From the NCBI RefSeq assembly GCF_014397115.1, contig NZ_CP060720.1:1752001-1816000 (forward strand): a stretch of 64,000 nt of DNA. The letters run 5' to 3'. Source of the stretch: Vagococcus carniphilus. GTDB lineage: Bacteria; Bacillota; Bacilli; Lactobacillales; Vagococcaceae. Shown piece by piece: positions 1-10,404 of this stretch (the stretch's first letter is position 1; each line of letters begins with the position of its first letter). Under the pieces are notes generated by a model. The model did no database searches, was not told the origin of the DNA, and saw only the letters and a list, made by a program, of their open reading frames with translations. A program made the position numbers and the translations under genes.

Positions 1-2094
1 TGACTCAGCAATCTTTATTGCGTCATCTGTATTTGTTGCTGTTGCGCCTTTTGGTTGTGGGATATTCATCTCTTTTAAAGCTTGTTCAAATTTATCTCGA
101 TTTTCAGCTCGATCTAAATCTTCGATACTTGTTCCAATGATATGAACGCCATGACTGGATAAAACTTCAGCTAAATTAATGGCCGTTTGACCACCAAACT
201 GAACAATTACGCCTTTTGGTTTTTCAAGTTCAACGACATGCATGACATCCTCTAGTGTAAGAGGTTCAAAGTACAGTTTATCTGAAATTGAGAAATCAGT
301 TGAAACTGTTTCAGGATTACTATTCATAATAATCGCTTCATAACCTGCTTCTTGTATCGCTCTTACTGAATGAACTGTGGCGTAGTCAAATTCTACTCCT
401 TGTCCAATCCTAATCGGCCCTGATCCAAGAACTAAGATGGATTCTTTATCCGAACGAATGCTTTCGTTTTCTTGTTCGTATGTTCCATAAAAATAAGGTG
501 TTTTAGATTCAAATTCTGCTGCACAAGTGTCGACCATTTTGTAAACTGGTAAAAGATTTAATTCTTTTCGTCTTTCGTAAATCGCACGCTCCGTTTGTTG
601 CCATTTACTTGCAATGGCCTTATCTGATAAGCCATACTCTTTAGCACGTTTTAACATTTCTCTACTTTGATCATTTTCAAGTTCTTTTTCGATTTCAATA
701 ATATGGAGAATTTTATCTAAGAAGAACAAATCAATCTTTGTAAAATCAGCAATTTCTTTAATCGAGAAGTTCCTTCTAATTGCTTCTGCTACATAGAATA
801 AACGATCATCTTGTGCGTGAATCATTCCAAACGTAATTTCATCATCGGTTAATGTATATAATTCTTCTAGCTCAATATGATGTGCTCCAATTTCAAGTGA
901 ACGAACCGCTTTTAATAACGACTCTTCAATCGTTCTTCCTAAAGACATGACTTCTCCAGTTGCCTTCATCTGAGTACTTAAGATGCGGTTTCCCTTTTCA
1001 AATTTATCAAAAGCCCATCTAGGTATTTTGGTAACGATGTAATCCAAGGTAGGTTCAAACATAGAATAGGTTGTTTCTGTGACCGGATTCTTCACCTCAT
1101 CAAGTGTTAGACCCACTGCAATTTTGGCAGCCAGTTTAGCAATTGGAAATCCTGTTGCTTTACTTGCTAAAGCAGATGAACGACTGACTCTTGGGTTAAC
1201 CTCAATAACATAGTATTTATAACTCATCGGATCAAGAGCTAGTTGAACGTTACAACCACCTTCAATTTTTAATGCTTTAATAATTTTCAGTGAAGCATCT
1301 CTTAGAAGTTGAATTTCAACATCAGATAAGGTTTGACAAGGAGCAAATACAATAGAATCTCCTGTATGAATTCCTACTGGATCGAAGTTCTCCATGTGAC
1401 AAACCACAATTGCGTTGTCTGTTGAATCTCGCATTACTTCAAACTCAATTTCCTTATAACCTGCGATACTCTTTTCAATAAGACATTGGGTTGCTGGAGA
1501 AAGATGAAGTCCTTTTTTTGTAATTTCAATTAGACTTGCTTCATCTTCGCACATTCCTCCACCCGTTCCTCCTAAAGTAAATGCTGGACGAACAATTAAG
1601 GGATAGCCAATTTGATTAGCAAACTCAATGGCTTCAGATACATTATTTACAATCACACTCTCAGGAATAGGCTCACCTAACTCTTCCATCAGTTGTTTGA
1701 ATAAATCACGATCTTCTGCCTGATCAATTGCACTTAGCTTAGTTCCAAGTAGCTCAATGGACAATTCTTCTAAAATGCCACTTTTTGATAAAGACATTGC
1801 CATGTTAAGTCCTGTCTGTCCACCTAAAGTAGGTAGAATGGCATCTGGTCGTTCTTTTCTTAAAATTTTCGAAACAAACTCTAGCGTAATAGGTTCGATG
1901 TAAACTTTATCAGCAACTTCTTTATCGGTCATAATTGTAGCTGGGTTAGAATTAATCAAAATAACTTCGTAACCTTCTTCTTTCAAAGCAAGACAAGCTT
2001 GTGTTCCGGCATAATCAAATTCAGCTGCTTGCCCGATAATAATTGGCCCAGAACCAATAACTAGTATTTTCTTAATATCTTTTCGTTTAGGCAT
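1..2094 (-). CDS. carB: Carbamoyl-phosphate synthase large subunit, C-terminal part outside the window
   Basis: This is the large subunit of carbamoyl-phosphate synthase, which builds carbamoyl phosphate from bicarbonate, ATP and ammonia supplied by CarA. About 698 codons are visible of a protein that is normally about 1060 residues; the missing 3' end lies beyond base 1, so the gene is cut by the window and is not a pseudogene. It starts at ATG 2094 with [18 protein letters not shown], the usual N-terminus, followed by the ATP-grasp synthase domain (the [18 protein letters not shown] segment is readable). Its ATG lies inside carA: the two overlap by 8 bases, which suggests translational coupling. 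It is the last visible gene of the pyr operon and should follow the PyrR attenuators upstream. Confidence 0.97.
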   Translation of the reverse strand, partial: MPKRKDIKKILVIGSGPIIIGQAAEFDYAGTQACLALKEEGYEVILINSNPATIMTDKEVADKVYIEPITLEFVSKILRKERPDAILPTLGGQTGLNMAMSLSKSGILEELSIELLGTKLSAIDQAEDRDLFKQLMEELGEPIPESVIVNNVSEAIEFANQIGYPLIVRPAFTLGGTGGGMCEDEASLIEITKKGLHLSPATQCLIEKSIAGYKEIEFEVMRDSTDNAIVVCHMENFDPVGIHTGDSIVFAPCQTLSDVEIQLLRDASLKIIKALKIEGGCNVQLALDPMSYKYYVIEVNPRVSRSSALASKATGFPIAKLAAKIAVGLTLDEVKNPVTETTYSMFEPTLDYIVTKIPRWAFDKFEKGNRILSTQMKATGEVMSLGRTIEESLLKAVRSLEIGAHHIELEELYTLTDDEITFGMIHAQDDRLFYVAEAIRRNFSIKEIADFTKIDLFFLDKILHIIEIEKELENDQSREMLKRAKEYGLSDKAIASKWQQTERAIYERRKELNLLPVYKMVDTCAAEFESKTPYFYGTYEQENESIRSDKESILVLGSGPIRIGQGVEFDYATVHSVRAIQEAGYEAIIMNSNPETVSTDFSISDKLYFEPLTLEDVMHVVELEKPKGVIVQFGGQTAINLAEVLSSHGVHIIGTSIEDLDRAENRDKFEQALKEMNIPQPKGATATNTDDAIKIAES

Positions 2095-3169
2095 TTTTTC
2101 TCCCCCAGTTATCCATTAATTCTAAAAACTCATCAAAAAGTGAAACGGCATCATGTGGTCCAGGTGCTGCGTCTGGATGAAATTGTACAGAAAATGATGG
2201 GTAATTCTTATGTTTTACTCCTTCAACCGTTTCATCATTCAATTCAATATGAGTGATCATCAAATCTGTTTTTTCTACACTTTCTTTTGACACGGCATAA
2301 CCATGATTTTGAGAAGTAAAGTAAATCTCATTTGAAGCAACCACTCTAACAGGATGATTACTTCCTCTATGACCATACGTTAATTTATACGTATCGGCAC
2401 CGTTGGCCAAGCTTAATAATTGATGTCCTAAACAAATACCAAAAACTGGTACTTTCTTTTGAATTTCTAAAATCATTTGAGTCACATCTTTTACATCTTT
2501 AGGATCTCCTGGTCCATTTGATAGCATGACACCATCTGGTGAAAAAGCTAGTATTTGTTCTGCTGTATAATGATAAGGAACAACTGTAACACGTACGTTT
2601 CTAAGAACTAGTTCTCTTAAAATACTTTGCTTCATCCCAAAATCAACAACAACAACATTTTTACCAGTACCTGGAATACTATATGGTTTTGTTGTTGAAA
2701 CTTCATGCACTTGATTCCTTGGTAACACAGTTGCTCTTAACTGGTCGTATTCATGGTCAATGTCTTCTACCACGTTAATGATGCTACCTTTAATTGTTCC
2801 TGTTTCTCTTATTTTTCTCGTTAATGCTCGCGTGTCGATACCTGAAATACCAGGAATTTTCTTTTTCTTTAAAAAATCATCTAATGTCATTTGAGAACGC
2901 CAATTAGATGCAACTCTGGCATGATCTTTGACAATAACACCATTACAAGCAGGCTCCATTGATTCAAAGTCATCTCGATTAATCCCATAATTTCCAATAG
3001 TAGGTGACGTAAATAAAATCATCTGCCCTTTAAAACTTGGATCTGTTAGAACTTCTTGATAACCACTCATACCTGTTGTGAAAACTACTTCTCCTGTTCC
3101 TACACCAAGTGAACCAAACCCTTCACCTTCAAAGTAGGTACCATCTTCTAATATCAACAATCGCTTCAT
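2087..3169 (-). CDS. carA: Carbamoyl-phosphate synthase small (glutaminase) subunit
   Basis: The protein of 360 residues releases ammonia from glutamine and channels it to CarB. The N-terminal domain begins [19 protein letters not shown]. The C-terminal class I glutamine amidotransferase domain shows the nucleophile elbow [12 protein letters not shown] (Cys near residue 245) and the catalytic [12 protein letters not shown] segment near residue 330. Length is typical. It starts 3 bases after the pyrC stop and overlaps carB by 8 bases, so it lies in the middle of a tightly packed operon. In this order it serves pyrimidine synthesis; an additional arginine role cannot be judged from the window. 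Confidence 0.98.
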   Translation of the reverse strand: MKRLLILEDGTYFEGEGFGSLGVGTGEVVFTTGMSGYQEVLTDPSFKGQMILFTSPTIGNYGINRDDFESMEPACNGVIVKDHARVASNWRSQMTLDDFLKKKKIPGISGIDTRALTRKIRETGTIKGSIINVVEDIDHEYDQLRATVLPRNQVHEVSTTKPYSIPGTGKNVVVVDFGMKQSILRELVLRNVRVTVVPYHYTAEQILAFSPDGVMLSNGPGDPKDVKDVTQMILEIQKKVPVFGICLGHQLLSLANGADTYKLTYGHRGSNHPVRVVASNEIYFTSQNHGYAVSKESVEKTDLMITHIELNDETVEGVKHKNYPSFSVQFHPDAAPGPHDAVSLFDEFLELMDNWGRKNA

Positions 3170-3172
3170 TTT

Positions 3173-4453
3173 TTACTCTCCTTTATGCCAAACGACTTGA
3201 CCATCCACTAGTGTGTAGATAGTTTCACCGTAAACTTGTTCACCAATAAATGGTGTGTTATTTGATTTTGAAACAAAGTCATCTGAAATAGTCATTTCTT
3301 TTGATAAATCAAAAATGGCTATATCTGCTGCACTTCCAATATTTAGCGTTCCTGTTTTTAAACCAAATAGTTTAGAAGGTGCTTGTGTCATCCAATAGAC
3401 AACTTGTTCCAATGTAAATCGATTTGTTTTAACAAAATGGGTGTACATTAATTGGAAGGCCGACTCACTACCAATAATGCCAAAAGGAGATTTCAACATA
3501 CTTTGATTTTTTTCCTCATGACTATGAGGAGCGTGATCGGTTGCAATACAATCAATCGTTCCATCAAGTAATCCTTCTATTAAAGCTTTTTGGTCATCAC
3601 TTGCTCTAAGAGGAGGATTCATTTTAAATGAACCGTGATCTTTAGTAATATCTTCATCCTTTAGTATTAAATGATGAGGACACACCTCACACGTTACATG
3701 AATCCCTTGCTTTTTAGCTTGTCTGATAACCTCAACACTTTCTTTAGTTGAAACATGACAGACATGATAATGAACTCCTGTTTCTTTAGCTAATAAAACA
3801 TCTCTAGCAATTTGGGAGGATTCTGTTGCACTCATAATACCTGGTAAACCAAGCTTTTTAGAAATTTCTCCTTGATGCATCACTCCACCAAATAAGAGCG
3901 ACTCATCTTCTGTATGAGCGACAATTGCCATATTTAGTTTGGCTGCTTCTTTCATAGCCAAATACATCGTTCCAGCTGTCTGAACCCCGACACCATCATT
4001 CGTAAATGCAAATGCTTTTTCATTTTTTAACGCTTCAAAGTCAACTAATTCTTCACTCTTTAATTGCTTAGTTATTGGCGCATATTGTTTGATTTTAACT
4101 ACACTATCTTTTTCAATTAGTTGATTCACATGAGCTAACTTTTCCTTTGTATCTGGTACTGGATTTAAGTTAGGCATAGCACAAACAGTCGTGAAGCCTC
4201 CTTTTGCTGCTGAAGCACTTCCAGTGGCGATCGTTTCTTTATATTCAAAGCCAGGTTCTCTAAAATGAACGTGGACATCCACTAGTCCGGGTGTTATTAG
4301 CCCGCCTTTAGCATCGATTATTTTTTCGAAAGAAATTGTTGACTCTTTTAATTTCCCGACTGCTTTAATTACGTTATCTTCTATCCAAACATCAACTTGG
4401 TTTAGTTCATTATCTTCCGTTACAATATAACCATTTTTTATTAGTGTATTCAT
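3173..4453 (-). CDS. pyrC: Dihydroorotase
   Basis: The enzyme cyclises carbamoyl-aspartate to dihydroorotate, the third step of UMP synthesis. The 426-residue protein is an amidohydrolase: the metal-binding DVHVHFREPG motif is near residue 60, further His residues lie in AIVAHTEDES and HVCHVSTKES, and the late catalytic Asp is in CIATDHAPH near residue 305. This is the type I dihydroorotase usual in Gram-positive bacteria. It follows pyrB with only 9 bases between them and is followed by carA after 3 bases. Confidence 0.98.
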   Translation of the reverse strand: MNTLIKNGYIVTEDNELNQVDVWIEDNVIKAVGKLKESTISFEKIIDAKGGLITPGLVDVHVHFREPGFEYKETIATGSASAAKGGFTTVCAMPNLNPVPDTKEKLAHVNQLIEKDSVVKIKQYAPITKQLKSEELVDFEALKNEKAFAFTNDGVGVQTAGTMYLAMKEAAKLNMAIVAHTEDESLLFGGVMHQGEISKKLGLPGIMSATESSQIARDVLLAKETGVHYHVCHVSTKESVEVIRQAKKQGIHVTCEVCPHHLILKDEDITKDHGSFKMNPPLRASDDQKALIEGLLDGTIDCIATDHAPHSHEEKNQSMLKSPFGIIGSESAFQLMYTHFVKTNRFTLEQVVYWMTQAPSKLFGLKTGTLNIGSAADIAIFDLSKEMTISDDFVSKSNNTPFIGEQVYGETIYTLVDGQVVWHKGE

Positions 4454-4462
4454 CTAATCCTC

Positions 4463-5389
4463 CTAAGCCTTTCCGTGTAATATTGCTTCTAAAATAGCCA
4501 TTCTCATAAAAACGCCATTACTCATTTGTTCAATAATTCTTGATTGGTAAGATTCCACCAGTTCATCTGCCAACTCTACATCTCGGTTAACTGGTGCTGG
4601 ATGCATGATAATAGCTCCTTTTTTCATTCTTTTTGCCCGTTCATTCGTTAATCCAAATTCTTGATGATACATTTCTTTAGAAAAGACTTCTTCTCCACTA
4701 TGTCGTTCATGTTGAACCCGTAACATCATCATGACGTCAACTGTTGAGATGACTTCATCAATTGGTAAGAATTCACCATATGCTTCGTATTTCTGATGGT
4801 ACCAGTCTTTCGGTCCGCAGAAATAAAGAGTAGCACCTAATCTTCTCAGCATCTTCATATTAGAATTAGCCACTCTTGAATGGGTTAAATCACCACAAAT
4901 AGCTATCTTTAAATTTTCAAACGTTCCAAATTCTTCGTATATCGTTAGTAAATCAAGTAGGCACTGCGTTGGATGGTTTCCACTACCGTCTCCCCCATTA
5001 ATAATGGAAGTTCTAATCGTTTTACTTTGAATTAGTTGATTGTAATACTCCTCTTCCGTATGTCTAATCACACAAGCTTGAACACCGATGGCTGACATCG
5101 TTAGAACAGTGTCATAAAGAGATTCTCCCTTTGATACAGAACTTGTTTTTGCATCAAATTCAATCACATCAATGCCCAATTTTTTTTCTGCTACTTCAAA
5201 ACTTTTATGTGTCCGTGTACTATTTTCGAAAAATAAATTGGCAACAAAATATTGTTCATCTGCTAACTGAGGTATAGCTCCTTGTTTAAACTGCTGCGCT
5301 CGTTTTATTAATCCCATCACTTCTTGATCGCTTAAGGATTCAGCTGTTAATAAATGCTTTAAACTGATTCTTTCCGATGTGATAATCAT
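4463..5389 (-). CDS. pyrB: Aspartate carbamoyltransferase catalytic subunit
   Basis: The enzyme joins carbamoyl phosphate and aspartate, the committed step of pyrimidine synthesis. The 308-residue protein has the carbamoyl-phosphate binding motif [13 protein letters not shown] near residue 55, [11 protein letters not shown] near 140 and [12 protein letters not shown] near 262. No regulatory pyrI gene is present, as expected for Firmicutes, where control is by PyrR and not by an allosteric subunit. It follows pyrP after 29 bases, a gap too short for another attenuator, so it depends on the two upstream leaders. Confidence 0.98.
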   Translation of the reverse strand: MIITSERISLKHLLTAESLSDQEVMGLIKRAQQFKQGAIPQLADEQYFVANLFFENSTRTHKSFEVAEKKLGIDVIEFDAKTSSVSKGESLYDTVLTMSAIGVQACVIRHTEEEYYNQLIQSKTIRTSIINGGDGSGNHPTQCLLDLLTIYEEFGTFENLKIAICGDLTHSRVANSNMKMLRRLGATLYFCGPKDWYHQKYEAYGEFLPIDEVISTVDVMMMLRVQHERHSGEEVFSKEMYHQEFGLTNERAKRMKKGAIIMHPAPVNRDVELADELVESYQSRIIEQMSNGVFMRMAILEAILHGKA

Positions 5390-5418
5390 TTTTTTCCTCC
5401 TAAAATAGTACGATTTAT

Positions 5419-6711
5419 TTATTCCGTTTCACTTTTTGCGTTTTCTGGTAAGAAGACATTTAACAAGATTCCAAACAAAGTTGCTAATGCCATTCCTGAA
5501 AGAGCCACTGGTCCTACTTGAAATGTTAATCCCCCAATCCCAACTACCAAAATAACTGAGGCAATTAGTAGATTTCTTTTTTTGTTAAAATCAATTTTAT
5601 TATCAATTAATATTTTCAGACCACTTGAAGCAATAACTCCGAAAAGAATGAAACTAATTCCTGCAATGACTGGTCCAGGTATACTTTGAATGATAGCCGT
5701 TAGTTTACCGACAAATCCTAATACCATTGCTAAAACCGCTGCTCCTCCTATTACAAACACACTATGAACTCTTGTAATCGCAAGAACTCCAATGTTTTCT
5801 CCATAACTAGTTACAGGAGGACCACCAACTAATCCTGCTACAATTTGTGCTAACCCATCTCCCATGAGAGTACGATTTAATCCAGGGTTTTCATAAAAAT
5901 TACGTTTTGTTAATTTATTTAGTACCATCAAATGACCAATATGCTCTGTCATTGTTACAAATGCAATCGGAGCCATTGTCACAATCGCTGTAATGTAAAG
6001 CTTAGGTGAGTAAGTAACAAATGGTACTTGAAAATTCGGTACTGCAAACCAGGCTGCTTCTTTAATCGGTTCAATATCAACAATGCCAAACAGTAGAGCT
6101 ATCACATAGCCACAGACAATTCCTAGTAGTATGGGAATCAGTCCTAAAAATCCTTTAAGATACATGTTAAAAACAATCGTCAAAAGTAAGGTTAAGAGTG
6201 CTACTGCAATGTATTTAACGTTATAAAGTTGCTCGCCATTTGGTAAATTTTGATACATGGCTTGATTAGCTGCATTTGCTGCAAGCCCTAAACCAATTAC
6301 CATAACAACTGGCCCCACTACAATCGGTGGTAACAATCGATCCAGCCATGCTGAGCCAGCTTTTTTAACAATGAGTGAAACAATCAGGTAAACCATACCA
6401 GTTGTCACGGCTCCTAGCGCAATAGCTGGATAACCTGCGTCTTTCATTAACATCTGCATCGCTGCAATAAAAGCAAAGCTACTTCCTAAATAAGCTGGAA
6501 TTTTTCCCTTTGTGACAAATAGATAAACTAATGTCCCAAGTCCGGAACTGAATAAGGCAATGCCTGGGTTAATACCAACTAATATTGGAACAAGGACTGT
6601 CGCCCCAAACATCGTGAACAAATGCTGTAAACTTAATCCTAACCACTTAATACCATTTGGCTTATCTTTAATATCTAATACAACATCTGGATTTCTAAAT
6701 TCTTTATTCAT
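5419..6711 (-). CDS. pyrP: Uracil permease (NCS2 family)
   Basis: This is a membrane transporter that brings uracil into the cell by proton symport. The 430-residue protein is hydrophobic throughout with about 12-14 membrane segments. It carries the NCS2 signature region near residues 255-300 ([17 protein letters not shown], then [21 protein letters not shown]). It is the first gene after the second PyrR attenuator, so transport and de novo synthesis are switched together. Start at ATG 6711 has the upstream AAAGGAGAAG ribosome site. Confidence 0.97.
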   Translation of the reverse strand: MNKEFRNPDVVLDIKDKPNGIKWLGLSLQHLFTMFGATVLVPILVGINPGIALFSSGLGTLVYLFVTKGKIPAYLGSSFAFIAAMQMLMKDAGYPAIALGAVTTGMVYLIVSLIVKKAGSAWLDRLLPPIVVGPVVMVIGLGLAANAANQAMYQNLPNGEQLYNVKYIAVALLTLLLTIVFNMYLKGFLGLIPILLGIVCGYVIALLFGIVDIEPIKEAAWFAVPNFQVPFVTYSPKLYITAIVTMAPIAFVTMTEHIGHLMVLNKLTKRNFYENPGLNRTLMGDGLAQIVAGLVGGPPVTSYGENIGVLAITRVHSVFVIGGAAVLAMVLGFVGKLTAIIQSIPGPVIAGISFILFGVIASSGLKILIDNKIDFNKKRNLLIASVILVVGIGGLTFQVGPVALSGMALATLFGILLNVFLPENAKSETE

Positions 6712-6728
6712 TTTCTTCTCCTTTGTAA

Positions 6729-6845
6729 TAAAAAAACCTCGTATCTATCAATTAGAAACGAGGCGTACGAAAATAGACTGAGTTTAGGATAGTTTTTCTC
6801 CCTACTCATTTGTCTAAGTCGCTTTTCCTAGTCTCTCTGTACTTG
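6729..6845 (-). promoter_or_regulatory. PyrR-dependent attenuator upstream of pyrP
   Basis: On the minus strand the leader contains the PyrR-binding loop core CAGAGAGACTAGGAAAAG (complement of about 6820-6839), followed by an intrinsic terminator whose stem CCTCGT/ACGAGG (6737-6763) runs into seven T. This is the known PyrR arrangement: PyrR bound to UMP stabilises the loop, frees the terminator and stops transcription before pyrP. An antiterminator between the loop and the terminator is inferred and was not folded. Confidence 0.9.
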
Positions 6846-6859
6846 ATTAAAAAGCTTAT

Positions 6860-7399
<540 letters not shown>

Positions 7400-7423
7400 T
7401 TAACTTCCTCCTAAAAAATCCAA

Positions 7424-7555
7424 TAAAAAAACCTCTCATCCATAAAGAATAAGAGGGAATTTGATTTTATCAAAATTAACCAACTCACTATGTGGGTATA
7501 CTTCTCCCCTACAGTGCAAGTAAGTTTTCCTTCTTAGCCTCTCTGGACTATTCTT
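7424..7555 (-). promoter_or_regulatory. PyrR-dependent attenuator upstream of pyrR
   Basis: The minus-strand leader has the PyrR-binding core GTCCAGAGAGGCTAAGAAGG (complement of about 7530-7549). Further downstream a terminator stem, CCTCT/AGAGG around 7431-7456, is followed by a run of seven T. The core is closer to the Bacillus consensus than the copy before pyrP. It lies between the operon promoter and pyrR, giving negative feedback on the whole operon. Confidence 0.9.
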
Positions 7556-7583
7556 AAAGGACTTCTATTTATTTGTTAAAGCA

Positions 7584-7612
7584 ATGATACATTAGTGGCT
7601 AAGAAAAAGCAA
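7584..7612 (-). promoter_or_regulatory. Predicted pyr operon promoter overlapping the end of rluD
   Basis: The minus strand reads TTGCTT (complement of 7607-7612), a 17-base spacer, then TATCAT (complement of 7584-7589). This places the start about 30-40 bases before the PyrR-binding loop. The -35 box is inside the last codons of rluD. Spacing is ideal, but the boxes are only moderate matches. Confidence 0.6.
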
Positions 7613-8513
7613 CATTATTTCTTAAATCTTCTAAAGTTTTATTAAAAACTTCTGGTAAATCGCTACTAAAAGTCATCACTTCATGCGTTTTAGGGTGCTC
7701 AAACCCTAGTGTTTTGGCATGTAAAAATTGGCCATTTCCTTGAAGTGTTTTTCTTGGACCATATAGTGGGTCCCCTGCAATTGGAAATTCGATATAATTC
7801 ATATGTACCCGAATCTGATGTGTTCTTCCTGTTTCTAATTGACACTCAACAAGAGTAAATTCTGAAAAACGTTCTAATACTTCAAAATGAGTAACAGCGG
7901 GCTTACCATCTTTCACGACGGCTTGTTTCTGTCTGTTATCTTTACTTCTACCAATTGGTGCTGTAATAGTTCCTTTATCATGAGGAATAACGCCATGAAC
8001 TAAAGCAACATATTTTCTCAATGCTTTTCTTTCTTTTAATTGATCTGCTAAAAATAAATGCGCCTCATCATTTTTAGCTACCATTAAAAGTCCTGATGTA
8101 TCTTTATCAATTCGGTGAACAATCCCTGGTCTAATTACATCATTAATAGTTGATAATTTGTCACTATGGTTCATCAAAGCGTTTACTAAAGTACCATCAG
8201 GATGTCCTGCAGAAGGATGTACTACCATTCCTTGAGGTTTATTAATTACCATCACTTCATCATCTTCATAGATAACCTCTAGAGGGATATCTTGAGCAAC
8301 TGCCTCAATTACTCGTGGCTCAGGTCGATTGATTTCTATTTTATCACCATGTTTAACTTTGTAATTCGCTCTTGTTACCTCTTCATTGACAGTTACTCGT
8401 CCATCTTTTAACCATCCTTGAATTTGAGATCTTGAAAATTGGCTAAAAACTTCTGTTAAAACTTTATCCAATCTTCCTTTTTCATCTTGTATTGTATAAT
8501 TTAATAGCTCCAT
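7599..8513 (-). CDS. rluD: RluD/YlyB-type 23S rRNA pseudouridine synthase
   Basis: The enzyme isomerises uridines to pseudouridine in 23S rRNA. The 304-residue protein has an N-terminal S4 RNA-binding domain (residues 10-75, SRSQIQGWLKDGRVTVN), then the RluA-type catalytic domain with motif GIVHRIDKDTSGLLMVAKND near residue 130, where the Asp after HRI is catalytic. Family position and the pyrR neighbour match the ylyB/rluD gene of Gram-positives, where lspA is usually next to it; lspA is not here. The exact target uridines are inferred from family knowledge. Confidence 0.93.
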   Translation of the reverse strand: MELLNYTIQDEKGRLDKVLTEVFSQFSRSQIQGWLKDGRVTVNEEVTRANYKVKHGDKIEINRPEPRVIEAVAQDIPLEVIYEDDEVMVINKPQGMVVHPSAGHPDGTLVNALMNHSDKLSTINDVIRPGIVHRIDKDTSGLLMVAKNDEAHLFLADQLKERKALRKYVALVHGVIPHDKGTITAPIGRSKDNRQKQAVVKDGKPAVTHFEVLERFSEFTLVECQLETGRTHQIRVHMNYIEFPIAGDPLYGPRKTLQGNGQFLHAKTLGFEHPKTHEVMTFSSDLPEVFNKTLEDLRNNVAFS

Positions 8514-8569
8514 TAAAACGCTCCTTCATAAGAATTCTTTCCCATTTTATCACATTTTCCTCCAAATAG

Positions 8570-8600
8570 AAAAAAGAACCTAACTTTTATGCTAGGTTCT
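8570..8600 (-). terminator. Intrinsic terminator after the 117-residue gene
   Basis: On the minus strand AGAACCTA (N10) TAGGTTCT is followed by six T. The stem begins right at the stop codon of the small upstream gene and separates it from rluD. Confidence 0.85.
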
Positions 8601-8952
8601 ACTTTTTATCAGCAAAAACAGCGACAACACTACCATCTTTTTGTTTCGATGCCGTAATTAGATAGAGTTTTTGATCAGGATACTTATCAAGCTGATACGT
8701 ATCTTCTTTTTCTAATCCCTCTAGTATTTCAAAAGACTCAAAGGTTTCGATATATTTATATTTCTCTGCTAATTTCTTTGTTTCTTTATCAATTTTTTCA
8801 TATTCTGCTGTATCAAGTTCATTAACATCCATTTTTCCGGTATTGGTTGCTACTACATCAGGCGTTTTGCTTTTCATGTATTCATTATAAACAAAATAGC
8901 CACCACCAGCAGCAATCACAAGAAACACAAGAATTGAGAAGAACTTCTTCAT
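8599..8952 (-). CDS. Small membrane-anchored protein of unknown function
   Basis: I do not recognise a family. The 117-residue product begins MKKFFSILVFLVIAAGGGYF, a hydrophobic N-terminal segment (about residues 4-23) without a lipobox, so it is probably anchored in the membrane with the rest outside. The remaining 90 residues are charged (Lys/Glu/Asp rich) with a helical stretch near 48-75 and a short beta-like end. It follows the thioredoxin-like gene after 12 bases and is probably co-transcribed with it, which hints at an extracytoplasmic or redox-related partner. A terminator follows at once. Confidence 0.7.
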   Translation of the reverse strand: MKKFFSILVFLVIAAGGGYFVYNEYMKSKTPDVVATNTGKMDVNELDTAEYEKIDKETKKLAEKYKYIETFESFEILEGLEKEDTYQLDKYPDQKLYLITASKQKDGSVVAVFADKK

Positions 8953-8964
8953 TCACTTCACCTC

Positions 8965-9309
8965 TTAAACAGTTTTACTTTCTTTTAAACCTTCTACGGT
9001 TTTTTTTACTTGGTCATATAAATTTTGAACAGGAACAAAACGAGCTTGTCGTAAATACTCCCTTCCATCAACAAACAGTAAAACAACTGGAACAGTCATC
9101 ACTGAAAACTCTCCTGCAACTTCTGGAACTTCTAATGTATTCACTTCAAAAAAGCGAATTTCTTCTTTGTACTCTGCTAATTTTGTATCAATTTGAGGTT
9201 TTAATCCATGACAAACGCTACAATTAGGTTGTCCAAAATAAACAAGTGCTAACTCCGATGTTTCAATGTTCTTTTTTAATATATTTATATCTGTTACTTT
9301 TTCAAACAT
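8965..9309 (-). CDS. Thioredoxin-family protein
   Basis: The 114-residue protein has a thioredoxin fold with the active-site CxxC as NCSVCHGLKPQ near residues 30-40 and the cis-Pro loop in MTVPVVLLF near residue 72. There is no signal peptide, so it acts in the cytoplasm. The CSVC centre differs from the CGPC of true thioredoxin, so it is a thioredoxin-like oxidoreductase (YtpP-like) and not the main TrxA. It is the first gene of a two-gene unit with the small anchored protein and has its own promoter upstream. Confidence 0.88.
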   Translation of the reverse strand: MFEKVTDINILKKNIETSELALVYFGQPNCSVCHGLKPQIDTKLAEYKEEIRFFEVNTLEVPEVAGEFSVMTVPVVLLFVDGREYLRQARFVPVQNLYDQVKKTVEGLKESKTV

Positions 9310-9331
9310 AACGATCCCTCTTTTCTAATCT

Positions 9332-9360
9332 ATTGTATAAAAGAATAGAAAGAAAACCAA
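9332..9360 (-). promoter_or_regulatory. Predicted promoter of the thioredoxin-like gene
   Basis: The minus strand shows TTGGTT (complement of 9355-9360), 17 bases, then TACAAT (complement of 9332-9337). It is followed by a GAGGG ribosome site and the ATG at 9309. Confidence 0.6.
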
Positions 9361-9375
9361 TGTTTATGCTTTTTA

Positions 9376-10329
9376 TTATAACATACCATGAAGAGTTTGA
9401 GTTGTGTCTATTAAATTTTCTGAAACAAACCATTGATAGACAACTACGCCCACGATAAATTCTTTTTCTTCTGTCGCTAAATCAATAGATTCCAGTAGCT
9501 CAACTAAAAAATTCAAACTTTCAGTCCACTTGTCAAAATTTTGAATAGTCATTCTTGCTATTTTAAAAGTGTATAGGTCTTCAATCATTCCAACATAGTT
9601 CATCTTATATAGAGTTTCCATGAAAATATCTGATTTATCACAAGAAATAGATTTACCTTTTTCTAGTCTTCTCAACTTTCGCTCTATGTAAGTCATGAAG
9701 TAATTTTGGTTAACATCTCCCACTTTAGAGCGAACTTCTAGGAACTCTTTTGGTAAATCATCTCGGTTTAACGCAAGAAAATTAAAAAAGTCACTTAATT
9801 GATAGCCATATGTTGGATACGGTTGACTCATAGAAATAAATGTTTCTTTTTTACCTTTTATTTCAGTGTAGCGTGATGGAATACTTAACCATTCTTTTGA
9901 GATATAGTTATCAGGATAAATTGAACTAGCCCCATGTACTAACTCACCAAATAAACTATACAAGAATACGACTGTTTTATTTTCATCAGGAATCTGTTGA
10001 ACTGTTTCTTCAAACATTGAAATGATTGTATCTTTTTTATTATCTAGATAATCAGTCAATAGTGTAATCATCTTTTCTTGCATGTCTTCAGTTATAATAT
10101 TTCCTTTAAAAGAATAAGATCCATGATATCTTTCAACTAAATTAAACGTTACCAAATCATCAATAAATCGATCCATTTCATCCTTTTCAGGAAAAGCACG
10201 TTTGATTTGTCTTAATGTTACTTTTTCTGTTTTGTGATCCTTCAAGTAATTTAAAATAGGTTCTGTTGTTTCATCTAAAACAATCGCCATTTTTTTTGAG
10301 TCAAATGGTTGATTGACAATTTTTAACAT
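9376..10329 (-). CDS. Uncharacterised protein, probably DUF1803 family
   Basis: A 317-residue soluble protein of unknown function. Its N-terminal 90 residues look like a winged-helix-type segment (TLRQIKRAFPEKDEMDRFIDDLVTFNLVERYHGSYSF), which resembles what I recall of the DUF1803 family encoded beside ppaC and pflA in streptococci; both neighbours are present here too. The remainder is helical, with no catalytic motif or membrane segment seen. The name DUF1803 rests on memory and gene context and needs a profile search. A terminator separates it from the upstream ppaC. Confidence 0.6.
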   Translation of the reverse strand: MLKIVNQPFDSKKMAIVLDETTEPILNYLKDHKTEKVTLRQIKRAFPEKDEMDRFIDDLVTFNLVERYHGSYSFKGNIITEDMQEKMITLLTDYLDNKKDTIISMFEETVQQIPDENKTVVFLYSLFGELVHGASSIYPDNYISKEWLSIPSRYTEIKGKKETFISMSQPYPTYGYQLSDFFNFLALNRDDLPKEFLEVRSKVGDVNQNYFMTYIERKLRRLEKGKSISCDKSDIFMETLYKMNYVGMIEDLYTFKIARMTIQNFDKWTESLNFLVELLESIDLATEEKEFIVGVVVYQWFVSENLIDTTQTLHGML

Positions 10330-10344
10330 ATACTCATCCTCAAA

Positions 10345-10391
10345 AAAAGAGACCGAAACAGAGCTAAAAACAGTTCTGAACCAGCCTCTTA
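10345..10391 (-). terminator. Intrinsic terminator of ppaC
   Basis: On the minus strand AAGAGGCTGGTTCAGA pairs imperfectly with TCTGTTTCGGTCTCTT, followed by a run of T. It lies between the ppaC stop and the start of the next gene, so the latter either has its own promoter or depends on read-through. Confidence 0.8.
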
Positions 10392-10404
10392 ATCTTATTT
10401 TTCT

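Noticed and set aside
8847-9227. A 126-codon plus-strand frame opposite the thioredoxin-like gene
   Set aside because: It overlaps two convincing minus-strand genes and its composition (Leu/Gln/Phe rich) is that of a shadow frame.
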